A stretch of DNA of 33,163 nt from assembly GCA_035495815.1 (NCBI GenBank), contig DATJFH010000210.1, positions 1-33,163 on the forward strand, read 5' to 3'. This DNA comes from DATJFH01 sp035495815 (GTDB taxonomy: Bacteria; Acidobacteriota; Terriglobia; Bryobacterales; Bryobacteraceae). The notes beneath the pieces were generated by a model. The model saw only the letters and a program-made list of their open reading frames with translations. It was not told where the DNA came from and searched no databases. A program made the position numbers and the translations under genes. Shown here in pieces: positions 8,917-17,600 of this stretch. Numbering within the stretch: position 1 is the first letter of the stretch; each line of letters opens with the position of its first letter.

Positions 8917-10305
8917 ATGTCCACGAATCAACGGGAGAGCCGTCGGACATTCCTGAAGACCGCGGCTCTGGCAGCGCTGACAGCACGCGCAAGAGCGCAA
9001 TCCAAACCACCGAACATCGTGCTGATATACGCCGACGACCTCGGCTACGGGGATCTAAGCTGTTACGGCTCGAACATCGCGACTCCGAATCTGGACCGAA
9101 TGGCGGCCGACGGCATACGGCTGACACACTTCTACTCGGCCAGTTCGGTGTGCTCTCCGTCCCGCGCCGCGCTGCTGACGGGGCGGTATCCGAGCCGCGT
9201 CGGGGTCCCGAGAGTTCTCGATCCGGAAGATCCGGGGGGGCTGCCCGACTCGGAGACCACGATGGCGCAGATGTTGAAGCGGGCCGGCTACGCCACCATG
9301 TGCGTCGGCAAATGGCACCTGGGAGCCAAGCCGGGATTTCTACCGACTGCGCGCGGATTTGACAGCTACTTCGGGATCCCCTACAGCAACGACATGCACC
9401 CGCGCGTGCTCATGCGCAACACGGAGGTGATCGAGCAGCCGGCGCAGCTCGAGACGCTGACACAAAGGTACACGCAGGAATCGGTGGACTTCATCAACCG
9501 TTCGAAGAATGGGCCGTTCTTCCTCTACCTGCCGCACACGTTCCCGCACATCCCGCTGGCCGCCTCACCGGAGTTCATGGGCAAGTCGGGAGAGGGCGTC
9601 TACGGGGACGTAGTGCAGGAGCTCGATTGGAGCGTCGGCCGTATTCTGCAGGCCCTGAAGGACGCGGGCGTGGACGACAACACGCTGGTGATGTTCTCGA
9701 GCGACAACGGCCCCTGGTACCAGGGCAGCCCGGGACGGCTCCGGGGCAGGAAGGGCGACACGTACGAAGGCGGGTTCCGCGAGCCTTTCATCGCGCGCTT
9801 TCCCGGCTGGATTCCGGCGGGCCAGGTTTCGCAGTCCATGGCCACCACGTTGGACATTCTTCCGACCGTAGCTCGCCTGACCGGCGCGGCGCTTCCCGAA
9901 AAGCCGCTGGATGGAGTGGATATCTGGCCCATGCTGACCGGTCAGCAGCAGGAGGTGAGCCGGGACGTCTTTCTGTACTTCAACGACGCCTACTTGCAGG
10001 CCGCCCGCTTCGGACAATGGAAGCTGCATGTGGCGAGGTACAACGTGCCGATGTTCACGCCCGAGCCCGCGCGCGGACGCCGCAATCTGCCGCTGCGGCC
10101 CGAGCTTTACAACGTGGTCCAGGACCCCGAGGAGTCCTACGACCGCTCCGATAGAAACGGAGCCATAATCGCCGATATACGCGCCCGGGTCGACCGGCTG
10201 ATCAAGACATTTCCGGAAGACATCGTGAATATTTATAACGACTCGATGCGGCGAAAGGTGGTTTACACTCCACCGGACGCGCTGCCGGTCGAGGACGCTC
10301 CGTAA
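8917..10305 (+). CDS. Tat-exported type I sulfatase
   Basis: 462 residues starting at the ATG at 8917, with no clear ribosome-binding site, which suggests coupling to the gene ending 9 bp upstream. The N-terminus SRRTFLKTAALAALTARARA is a Tat signal. Sulfatase hallmarks are present: NIVLIYADDLGYGDLSCYG with metal-binding D40-D41; the signature C79-S-P-S-R83 followed by AALLTGR, where Cys would be converted to formylglycine; CVGKWHLG; and a metal-binding D263-N264 in FSSDNGPW. The Cys-type site needs a formylglycine-generating enzyme, which is not in this window. Length and motifs fit the arylsulfatase A / N-acetylgalactosamine-6-sulfatase group. The substrate cannot be read from the sequence; a carbohydrate or aryl sulfate is likely, given the sulfotransferase-like neighbour. 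Confidence 0.93.
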   Translation: MSTNQRESRRTFLKTAALAALTARARAQSKPPNIVLIYADDLGYGDLSCYGSNIATPNLDRMAADGIRLTHFYSASSVCSPSRAALLTGRYPSRVGVPRVLDPEDPGGLPDSETTMAQMLKRAGYATMCVGKWHLGAKPGFLPTARGFDSYFGIPYSNDMHPRVLMRNTEVIEQPAQLETLTQRYTQESVDFINRSKNGPFFLYLPHTFPHIPLAASPEFMGKSGEGVYGDVVQELDWSVGRILQALKDAGVDDNTLVMFSSDNGPWYQGSPGRLRGRKGDTYEGGFREPFIARFPGWIPAGQVSQSMATTLDILPTVARLTGAALPEKPLDGVDIWPMLTGQQQEVSRDVFLYFNDAYLQAARFGQWKLHVARYNVPMFTPEPARGRRNLPLRPELYNVVQDPEESYDRSDRNGAIIADIRARVDRLIKTFPEDIVNIYNDSMRRKVVYTPPDALPVEDAP

Positions 10306-10401
10306 GCAGCGCCGCTGCCGCGGGCCGCGCCTACCTTTAAGAACGTAAAATTCCGCTTCCGTTCTGGAACTCGGCACGGGCTTGGAACGTCGTTCGTATC
10401 G

Positions 10402-10965
10402 ATGAGATACAGGACTGGAGTGTTGGTTTTCTTTTTCGCTCTCGGCGCGTCCGCGTTCGGTCAGAGCTTCGAGGGGTCGGTCAGCGGCGGCACATCGCAT
10501 ATCAGCAGCGGGAATCTCGGCAGCGGCTACTCGCTCGACAGCGGGGTCCGGCTCACGTTCCGGATGACTCTCAATACACGCGAACATCTGGGGTACGAGT
10601 TCGGCTACGCTTACAACCGCAGCCACTTGGACGGGCAGGGTTTTTCCGGTGAAGGCATGGGCATCCACCAGGGATTCGGCGACGTTCTGCTCTATGCGAC
10701 GCCGCAGGAGGCGCGCGTTCGCCCGTTTGTCGCCGGGGGACTGAACTTCAGCAATTTCGTCCCGCCAGGGCAGTCCGCCCAGTACGGTCAGGGCTCCACG
10801 AAATTCGGCATCAATTACGGCGGCGGCGTCAAGTTCAAGGTCACCGGACCCTGGCAGTTGCGGTTCGATGTCCGGCAGTTCAACACGGGCAAGCCCTTTG
10901 ACCTGGGCGGGAGCGGCCGTCTGCTGCAGAACGAATTCTCAGTGGGTGTCAGCTACACGTTGTGA
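10402..10965 (+). CDS. Small outer-membrane beta-barrel protein
   Basis: 187 residues. The ATG at 10402 gives a clear signal peptide (MRYRTGVLVFFFALGASAFG, cleavage near GQ). The mature protein alternates polar and hydrophobic residues in short strands separated by Gly/Ser/Asn loops (GYEFGYAYNRSHL, KFGINYGGGVKFKV, WQLRFDVRQF) and ends in FSVGVSYTL, as expected for an eight-stranded OmpA/OmpW-like barrel. No OmpA peptidoglycan-binding domain is present. The last 27 bases overlap the 3' end of the convergent pentahaem cytochrome gene. Function is unknown; I infer only the location. Confidence 0.75.
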   Translation: MRYRTGVLVFFFALGASAFGQSFEGSVSGGTSHISSGNLGSGYSLDSGVRLTFRMTLNTREHLGYEFGYAYNRSHLDGQGFSGEGMGIHQGFGDVLLYATPQEARVRPFVAGGLNFSNFVPPGQSAQYGQGSTKFGINYGGGVKFKVTGPWQLRFDVRQFNTGKPFDLGGSGRLLQNEFSVGVSYTL

Positions 10966-12546
10966 CGCCAGCATGACGGCGGACGCGGAAGCCATCGAGT
11001 CGTAGAACCGGCTGAAGCGGCGGGTTTCTTCGGCCGCATAAGGGCGCAGGTTCTCCGCCCATCGGAACCCGATGGGTTGAAACCACAGTTCCACATCGAT
11101 CCGGAAAGGACCCTGAGCGTCTCCGAGGGGCACAAGATAGCGAACGCGGTCTCCTGCGCCTATGAAGTCCCGATCGTCGAAAGCGCTGCCGTGGACGGCA
11201 ATGTCCTGATGCGCGGAGCTCTTGTCAAATCCCGCGGGTAACAGCCGGTTGTCCTTGAGGTAGCGGACCGCCGAGAGCAAGGCAGTCGTTACCTTGCCGT
11301 CCGGATCCCCCATGATGGATTCGTAGATCTGCACCTGATCCCCGCGGCTGATCTCCGTATAATGCGGCTCGAACCGGCCGGCATCGGCATCGTTGTCGTT
11401 GCCCTGGATCGAGCCGCGCGGGTCGAGCGCGCCGGATTCGAACACCGTCCGGCTGCTGCGGTCGCGTACCACCACATGCAGCCAGACTCGCCGGGACGGA
11501 TACGCGGTGGGCAGCTTGTGGCCGCCGAGGTTTTGAACCGCAACGTCCACTTCGAGACGGCCGTTTCGCACGGCGGCGCGATCGATCGTAAGACGGGCGG
11601 CCTCCGATTGCAGATAGGCCACGGTCCGCCCGGCTGCGGAATCGAGCTCGGCCGGTAATGCCGCGACATTGAGGTCTTCGCGATAGCGGTTGAGCATGCG
11701 CTGCAGGAAGAAATTCCCGGCTACGAACACGTGACGCGAAACACCCTTGCGCGGCTCCCCGAGCACCCTGGTAATCCGGACGTCCTCCTTGATCACGGGC
11801 ATGTGACAGGATTGGCAGCTCTTCTTCTCCCGGTACTCGCTGTGCAGCCATTCCTGGTAGGGCATCTGCTCGGGCAACTCCCCGATCACTTTTCCGCCCG
11901 GCCCCAGCGCTTTGGTAAACAGGGTATGACAGGTGGCGCAGACTTCCGACTGCCGTATGTGCTCGGACTCGGTCGGGCGAAATCCGCCGGAAGAGCTGCG
12001 CATGATGCGGGTGTGCCCCGCGTCGATTTTGAATGGTCCGTAAACGGGCCGCCCGCCTTCGGGACTGGCCGGATTGATCACGAAGCCTCCCACGAAACTC
12101 TCGCGGGAGCCGAGCTTGTCTTTGGAAATCTGGTGGCAGAGGGAGCAGGAGACACCATCCGCGGCGAGGCGATCCGCGGGATTTCCAGAGTCGAAGGACA
12201 GATGGGCGAAGACCTGGCCTTCGCGGCCGGCGCGCCTCGACTCGTAGCGGGACATCGGCATGTGGCAGAGGGAGCACTCGTCTTCGATCACAGCGCGTGA
12301 TTCCGGATGGTCGAGCGCTTCGCGGCGGACCGAGGCCTGCCAGTAGGGATCGCGCGATGAGTTCGCCATCATGCTGGCGCGCCAGTCGAAGCCGATCGAG
12401 ATATCCTCGCCCGAAGAAGTAGAAAGCCCGTTGTGACAGGCGAAACAGCGGTCGGAGGTCTGAAAATGCGGCGCCGGTTCCGCGCTGCGCCCCCACCGGG
12501 CTGACGAAATCGCGAGCAGCAGAGCCAGCAGCGGAAGTCGTCTCAT
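10939..12546 (-). CDS. Pentahaem c-type cytochrome (cytochrome c554-like)
   Basis: 535 residues from the ATG at 12546-12544, which overlaps the TGA of the upstream gene as ATGA; a longer in-frame start inside that gene is less likely because it would bury the signal peptide MRRLPLLALLLAISSARWG. Five CxxCH haem motifs are visible at residues 34-38, 91-95, 134-138, 203-207 and 244-248, all in the first half, as in the cytochrome c554/c-prime group. The C-terminal half (about 300-535) has no haem motif and looks like beta-rich domains (DVAVQNLGGHKLPTAYPS, YLVPLGDAQGPFRIDVELW). It should be periplasmic or outer-membrane-associated and carry electrons. Translational coupling to the barrel-cytochrome fusion makes a physical complex plausible. 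The 3' end runs 27 bp into the convergent barrel gene. Confidence 0.88.
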   Translation of the reverse strand: MRRLPLLALLLAISSARWGRSAEPAPHFQTSDRCFACHNGLSTSSGEDISIGFDWRASMMANSSRDPYWQASVRREALDHPESRAVIEDECSLCHMPMSRYESRRAGREGQVFAHLSFDSGNPADRLAADGVSCSLCHQISKDKLGSRESFVGGFVINPASPEGGRPVYGPFKIDAGHTRIMRSSSGGFRPTESEHIRQSEVCATCHTLFTKALGPGGKVIGELPEQMPYQEWLHSEYREKKSCQSCHMPVIKEDVRITRVLGEPRKGVSRHVFVAGNFFLQRMLNRYREDLNVAALPAELDSAAGRTVAYLQSEAARLTIDRAAVRNGRLEVDVAVQNLGGHKLPTAYPSRRVWLHVVVRDRSSRTVFESGALDPRGSIQGNDNDADAGRFEPHYTEISRGDQVQIYESIMGDPDGKVTTALLSAVRYLKDNRLLPAGFDKSSAHQDIAVHGSAFDDRDFIGAGDRVRYLVPLGDAQGPFRIDVELWFQPIGFRWAENLRPYAAEETRRFSRFYDSMASASAVMLASQRVADTH

Positions 12547-13727
12547 CTCCAGCCGTCCCGCAGGCCGCCGTCGAACCAGTCCCACAGCAGGTAAAAGAGC
12601 GCCTGGGTGGCGCGTCCGCGGGTATTGTTCAGCGGGAACCGGACGCCGAAATCAGCTCTGACGTGCTGCCTCTTGCTGAGCGTGACCTGTATCTGGGGCA
12701 GGAGGTCCCAATTCGTCTTCGCGCCGGCTTGCAGTTCCCGGTCGGCCAGAGCTTCCACCATGGGCGACCACAGGCGTCCGAAGCCCATCCCTTGAGTGAA
12801 ACTCTTTCCGAGAACGGTTCTCCAAAAGACTGCCTTGGGGGCGTCGACGGTGTGAGTGGGCAGTTCGGCGCCGCCCTGGAATTGCACGAAGGTGTTTTTC
12901 GGAAGGATTTGCCCATAAGTGGCGAAGGTCTCGAAGACGGTGACGCCCGAACCGAGGCCTCGCTCCTTGCTTCCGGTGGGCAGATTCACCTCGCCGGACA
13001 GGCTTACGATGGATCCGCTGCGCAGGCTGCTGAATAGATTCCGCTTGTAACCGAGGGTCAGGTCGCCGACCCCGCCGAACCAGGTCCGGGTGTCCTGGCG
13101 CTGGACGGCGAAGGGGATTGCCAACTCGAGCTGGTTCTTTGCTCCCATGCGCCGCTCGTAGACGACGGTGTTGGTGATGCCCGCGGCGCCGGTGGCATTG
13201 ACCGCCGTCGTCATCACGGCTTCGTCTTCCGGATAGGCTTTGTCGGTGATCAGGGCACGCGGCAGGTTCAGCTCTCCCCTGGGCCAGGACCCCTCGCGAC
13301 AGAAGCTCCGGAGGTACTCGACGGCTCTCTCGATCTGGTCCGGCGTGAGGGCTTCGGTGAAGGAGGGCATGATCTCGGAGAAGCCGCGGGCCGGGCCGCC
13401 GAGGTGGATGATGGATTTCCAGTCGCGGTTGGGCTCGCGTGTGGTGGACTTGCAATCGGTGAAGTCGGGGAAGGTGGCGGGCGGCGTGAACCCGATGGTG
13501 GTCTGAGGCATGCCTTTTCCTTCAGGACCGTGACATCCGATACAGGCGGCTCGAAAGATGTCTTTGCCGGTTTTGAGCCGCAGGGTGGACTCGGAAGGCT
13601 GGGCCAGAACGATTCCCTGCCGCCAGACGAAGGCCAGACAGAGGAGCGCCGGCAGGTATCCCCACACGGACCACTGGGAAATGTCACGCCTCGTCGTGGA
13701 GGGTCGGCGGGCGCGTTCGCGGAACAT
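12543..13727 (-). CDS. Monohaem cytochrome c fused to a porin-like beta-barrel
   Basis: 394 residues. A basic N-terminus with a hydrophobic segment (about 20-42, YLPALLCLAFVW) is followed by a cytochrome c domain with C62-I-G-C65-H66, GPEGKGMPQ and a candidate axial Met120 in EIMPSFTEALTPDQIERAV. From about 155 to the C-terminus the sequence changes to an outer-membrane-barrel pattern resembling the MetA-pathway 'transporter' barrels: NQLELAIPFAVQ, GDLTLGYKRNLF, SIVSLSGEVNLPTG, FVQFQGGAELP, HVRADFGVRFPLNN and ALFYLLWDWF. So one chain holds a haem domain and a probable outer-membrane barrel. It lies 31 bp after a TIM-barrel gene and overlaps the pentahaem cytochrome gene by 4 bp. A hairpin-forming palindrome includes its start codon. 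The barrel assignment is by pattern, not by search. Confidence 0.82.
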   Translation of the reverse strand: MFRERARRPSTTRRDISQWSVWGYLPALLCLAFVWRQGIVLAQPSESTLRLKTGKDIFRAACIGCHGPEGKGMPQTTIGFTPPATFPDFTDCKSTTREPNRDWKSIIHLGGPARGFSEIMPSFTEALTPDQIERAVEYLRSFCREGSWPRGELNLPRALITDKAYPEDEAVMTTAVNATGAAGITNTVVYERRMGAKNQLELAIPFAVQRQDTRTWFGGVGDLTLGYKRNLFSSLRSGSIVSLSGEVNLPTGSKERGLGSGVTVFETFATYGQILPKNTFVQFQGGAELPTHTVDAPKAVFWRTVLGKSFTQGMGFGRLWSPMVEALADRELQAGAKTNWDLLPQIQVTLSKRQHVRADFGVRFPLNNTRGRATQALFYLLWDWFDGGLRDGWR

Positions 13728-13738
13728 AAGAATGTTCC
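13721..13738. promoter_or_regulatory. Perfect inverted repeat over the start codon of the barrel-cytochrome gene
   Basis: GGAACAT and ATGTTCC (7 bp arms) flank AAGA. On the minus strand the ATG of the barrel-cytochrome fusion lies inside the downstream arm. As RNA it could fold and hide the start codon, tuning translation between the first and second genes of the operon; as DNA it could be a repressor site. It resembles GAAC...GTTC-type LexA sites, but the spacing (8 rather than 4 between GAAC and GTTC) does not fit the Bacillus consensus. Confidence 0.4.
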
Positions 13739-13758
13739 AGCTTAGCAGACCTGATTCT

Positions 13759-14577
13759 TCAGGCTTTCATCACCTGCCGCATGAACCGTACGCACCGCGG
13801 CACATCCTGAGTTTCGTCCTGCTTGCCCTCGTAAACGATTCCGAGAAAACCGTTGTAGTGAACCCCGCGAAGAATATTGATGACGCGGGAATAATCGATG
13901 TGCTTTTCACGGCCGGTCGAGTCGGGCTCGTAGAACTTGACGCGGACGAACTGCGTCACCGGGGCGATTTGTTCGAGCGAGTGATAGTAATCCTTGTAGG
14001 TCGTGCCGGAAATCCTGGGTCCGTTCGGTCCTTCGCGCCCGGCGAAATGACCGGTGTCGAGCAGGAGGTTGAAATTCGGATGCGCTACAGCCTTGTGAAA
14101 GGCAAGCATGTCGTCACCGGTGGAGGTGAGCCCGCTGTGATTCTGAAGGGCGACAGGCATGCCTGCCTCAGCTCCCATTTCAGCGGTTTTGCGAAGCGCA
14201 TCGACGCCGCGCTGAAACGCCTCTTTCGCCCGATCCGGCGACGGAGCGGATCCCACGAACACGCGCAAGAGCGGGGAGCCGAGAAACATGCCGACGTCGA
14301 TGGCTTCGCGGGCTTTGGCGAGCTCGCCCGGAATGGCCTCGGCGGAGCGTCCGAACTCGGTGGAAACGCCGAGACAGGAGATGGAAAGCCCCATGTCCAG
14401 GCTCCTGCGCCGGACCTCTTTCAGGTGAGGGCGGCTCGTGTTCATCAGGCTCTTGACGTGAATGTCGGCGCCGTCGAGGTCGAGCGCGCGGCAGGTGGTG
14501 AGGAAACTGAAAATGTCCATTTTCCCCGCCTTGAATTGATTCTGGTAGCTGAGCGTAAGGCAACTGAGGCGCATCAT
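13759..14577 (-). CDS. Sugar phosphate isomerase/epimerase-like TIM-barrel protein
   Basis: 272 residues, starting at one of two adjacent ATGs (14577 or 14574). Xylose-isomerase-like TIM-barrel (AP endonuclease family 2) features are present: DLDGADIHVKSL near the start, a central VALQNHSG, NLLLDTGHF, and a late Glu in FLGIVYEGKQDE, matching the usual Glu/Asp/His/Glu metal ligands. There is no signal peptide, so it should be cytoplasmic. Relatives isomerise or epimerise sugars, inositols or ketoacids; the substrate is not readable here. It is first in a three-gene minus-strand run with the barrel-cytochrome fusion and the pentahaem cytochrome, an odd mix of a cytoplasmic sugar enzyme with envelope electron carriers. 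The 114 bp between it and the divergent gene at 14692 must hold both promoters. Confidence 0.85.
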   Translation of the reverse strand: MMRLSCLTLSYQNQFKAGKMDIFSFLTTCRALDLDGADIHVKSLMNTSRPHLKEVRRRSLDMGLSISCLGVSTEFGRSAEAIPGELAKAREAIDVGMFLGSPLLRVFVGSAPSPDRAKEAFQRGVDALRKTAEMGAEAGMPVALQNHSGLTSTGDDMLAFHKAVAHPNFNLLLDTGHFAGREGPNGPRISGTTYKDYYHSLEQIAPVTQFVRVKFYEPDSTGREKHIDYSRVINILRGVHYNGFLGIVYEGKQDETQDVPRCVRFMRQVMKA

Positions 14578-14691
14578 AGCAGCTAAGACTATATCAGGAG
14601 TTCGGGGGCGGGATTTCGGACGGCGAAGGCGGACGGGTTGGTGTTAACATGAATCGCGCGGGTGCAACAGGCCCGGCGTGCAGGAATGAAA

Positions 14692-17600
14692 ATGCCCTCC
14701 AGGAATTTCCTGTTTCGGACACAACCCGCGGGCGCTCTGGCAGTGTTCTCCCTTGTCGGGATCGCCTGGACTGCGCGGTTCCTGCTGGCTCAAGCGCCGG
14801 ACCGCACACCGGGGGCGCTCGAAACCTCGTTCGAACAGCAGGTCAAACCCTTTCTGAAGCAGAACTGCGTCGGCTGCCACAATGCGGATCTGATGACCTC
14901 CGGCGTCCGCGTCGACCAGCTCGACGGGACGCTCGAGGACCGGCACATTCGGCTGTGGGAAGCCGTACAGAGAAAGATCGGCGATGGAAGCATGCCGCCG
15001 AAAGGTCTGCCGCAGCCTACCGGCGCCGAGCGGCAGGCGATGGTCGAGTGGATCAGGCGTGCTCTGGCGGCGGCCCGCTCGCGTCCGGCGCCGAAGAACG
15101 GGCTGGTGCGGCGGCTCACCGTGGCGCAGTATCGCAACACGCTGCGCGAGCTGTTGCTGCTCGAAGACGATCTGACGGAGGCCCTTCCGCCGGACGCCAT
15201 CTCGCGCGATGGCTTCGTGAACAACAAGGAGACGATGCAGCTCTCCCCGTTGCTGCTCGAGGCGTATTTTGAAATTGCCGAAGAGGCGCTGAATCGAACC
15301 ATCGTCGATCCGAAGTCGAAGCCGTGGATTCAGAACTTCCGCGTCAGGCTGGGAGCGTCGATCAATCCCAAACCGTTTCCCGATCCTCTCATTCTGGGCG
15401 CCAACAGCCTGCTGCTGAACAATGAAGACTTCGTGGTGGAACAGCTGACGCCGAAGAAGCCGTTTGCCTTCGAGCCGCGCCCCATGCGGACCCACTATCG
15501 TTTCATCGAGGGCTATGCCGGAAACGATACGGTTCGGGGCTGGCGGGAGTATGACAGCATCTATCACGCGGTCTTCGCCTGTATGCGCGGCAACCGCGGC
15601 TATCCGAAGGGAAGCGCGTATAGCACGGTCCCGCAAGGGCTGCTGCTGCGTCCGGCCATTCCGAGCGATGAGCTGTTCGGAAGCGACGGCACCTACGGGC
15701 CCAAGGCGAACTTCAAGATCTCGCTGCGTGAGCTGCCCAACCAGGGCCGCTTTCGGGTTACCGTCCTGGCGGCGAAATACAATGACGGCCTGTTGCTCGA
15801 TCCGGGCGCGCTTCCTCAGGAATCCGGCGCTTCGGAAGTCGTTCATTGCTGTGATCCGAAAACATCGCAGACCGTGGTGATCAAGAAAGCCGGTATTTAC
15901 CAGGTGGACGTCTACGCCGCTCCGCGCAGCGAGGCGCCGCCGGCCACGGACTCCTCGCGCCTCGGGGACGGGCTGGCCGGAGCATGGCCCCTCGACGGCA
16001 ATGCTCCCGGCCGAATGGAGGGAAACGCGCGGTTTGTCGATTCGCCGTTCGGCAAGGCCCTGTCGCTCAACGGGGATGGCGATTCACTGGTGATCCCGCG
16101 CCGCGAGGAGATGAACGTCGGTGACGGAGACTTCACGGTGGCGGCCTGGATTCATCCGCGGCAACTGCGGCGGGCGGGAATCGTCGGCCTTGGAGCCTCC
16201 AACTGGACCCACGGGTGGTACCTCGACATGCCCGACAACAAGGGTGTGCTGCGGATGGAAACAGCCGGACCCGAAAACCAGTCGAACGGGAGCGTGTCCA
16301 CGCCGCCTGGAACGCTTCGTGCCAATGCCTGGCAGCACGTCGCCGCCGTGGTCCGGCGCGGCGCAAACGAAACCCTGCTCTACGTGAACGGCTATCCGGC
16401 CGGGAAGGGAAAGATCGGCCCGGCGAACCTGGACAATCCGCGGGTGGATCTCCATCTCGGCGCGATTGCCGGCTCCAAGCCATTCCGGGGAGAGCTGGAC
16501 GAAGTGCGCATCTATCGCCGGGCGCTCGATGAAGCGGAGCTTCAGGCTTTGGTGGAGCCCGGACGGCGGTTCGTGCAGCCGCCTCCCGAAAAGCCGCATG
16601 ATCTGACGCTGAAAGTGGGCAGCCGGCAATTCAGCGGCACGCTGGCGCAACCCGCCTTCCTGGCGCTGAGGCTGGAAGCCGGCGCCCTGTCGGTCCACGC
16701 GGAACTCTCCGGCATGAGGGCGCTGGACCGGATCGTGTTTACTCCACTCCCGGCCGGACACGAAGCCGCGCGGCGGTTTGCAGCCTTCGAAAAACGGTCG
16801 CCACAGCTTGGCGTGCATCTGGGATTGCGCCGGGATTGCGGCAGCACATTCGCTCCCGTGGGGCCGCCGCAGAAGGTGTCCGGCGAGCAGCTTACGCCGT
16901 ATGTATTCGAGGGCGCGATCCGCAACTTCCCCAGTCCTGACGTCGAGAAGGACAACGTCAACTATCTGGCCGGCGTTCGCGAGATCGGCGTCCGCAGCGA
17001 GTACACCGACGGCCGCGACATGCCGCGGCTGCTGATCCGCTCGGTGGAGTTCGAAGGACCGTTCTACGAGACCTGGCCGCCGAAGCCGCACCGGAACATC
17101 TTCGGCGACCCTGCCCGCAAGGACGATGAACAGGCCTACGCGCGGGAGATCATCCGCAGGTTCGCGGCGCGCGCCTACCGGCGGCCGGTCACTTCCGAGG
17201 AGGAATCGAATCTGGTCGCCGTGTTCCGGAAATCGCTTTCGGCCGGAAGCGATTTTCGCAGCAGTGTAAAGGATGCGCTGCAGGCGGTATTGACGGCGCC
17301 GCAGTTTTTGTTTCTGATCGAAAAAAGCAGCACTCCCGAACCAGAGCCACTCGACGGCTACGAACTGGCTTCCAAGCTCTCCTATTTCCTGTGGAACGGC
17401 CCTCCGGACAGCACGGCCTTGAAGCTGGCCGCCGGCGGCGCGCTGCGGAACAAGCTGGATACGGAAGTAGGGCGGCTGATCGGGGATCCCCGCTTCTCCC
17501 GGTTCGTTGCCGAATTCACATCCCAATGGCTGAGCCTGGACAAGTTCAGCGTGCTCGAGCCGGATCGCCATCGCTTCCCCAAGCTCACACGCGACACGCG

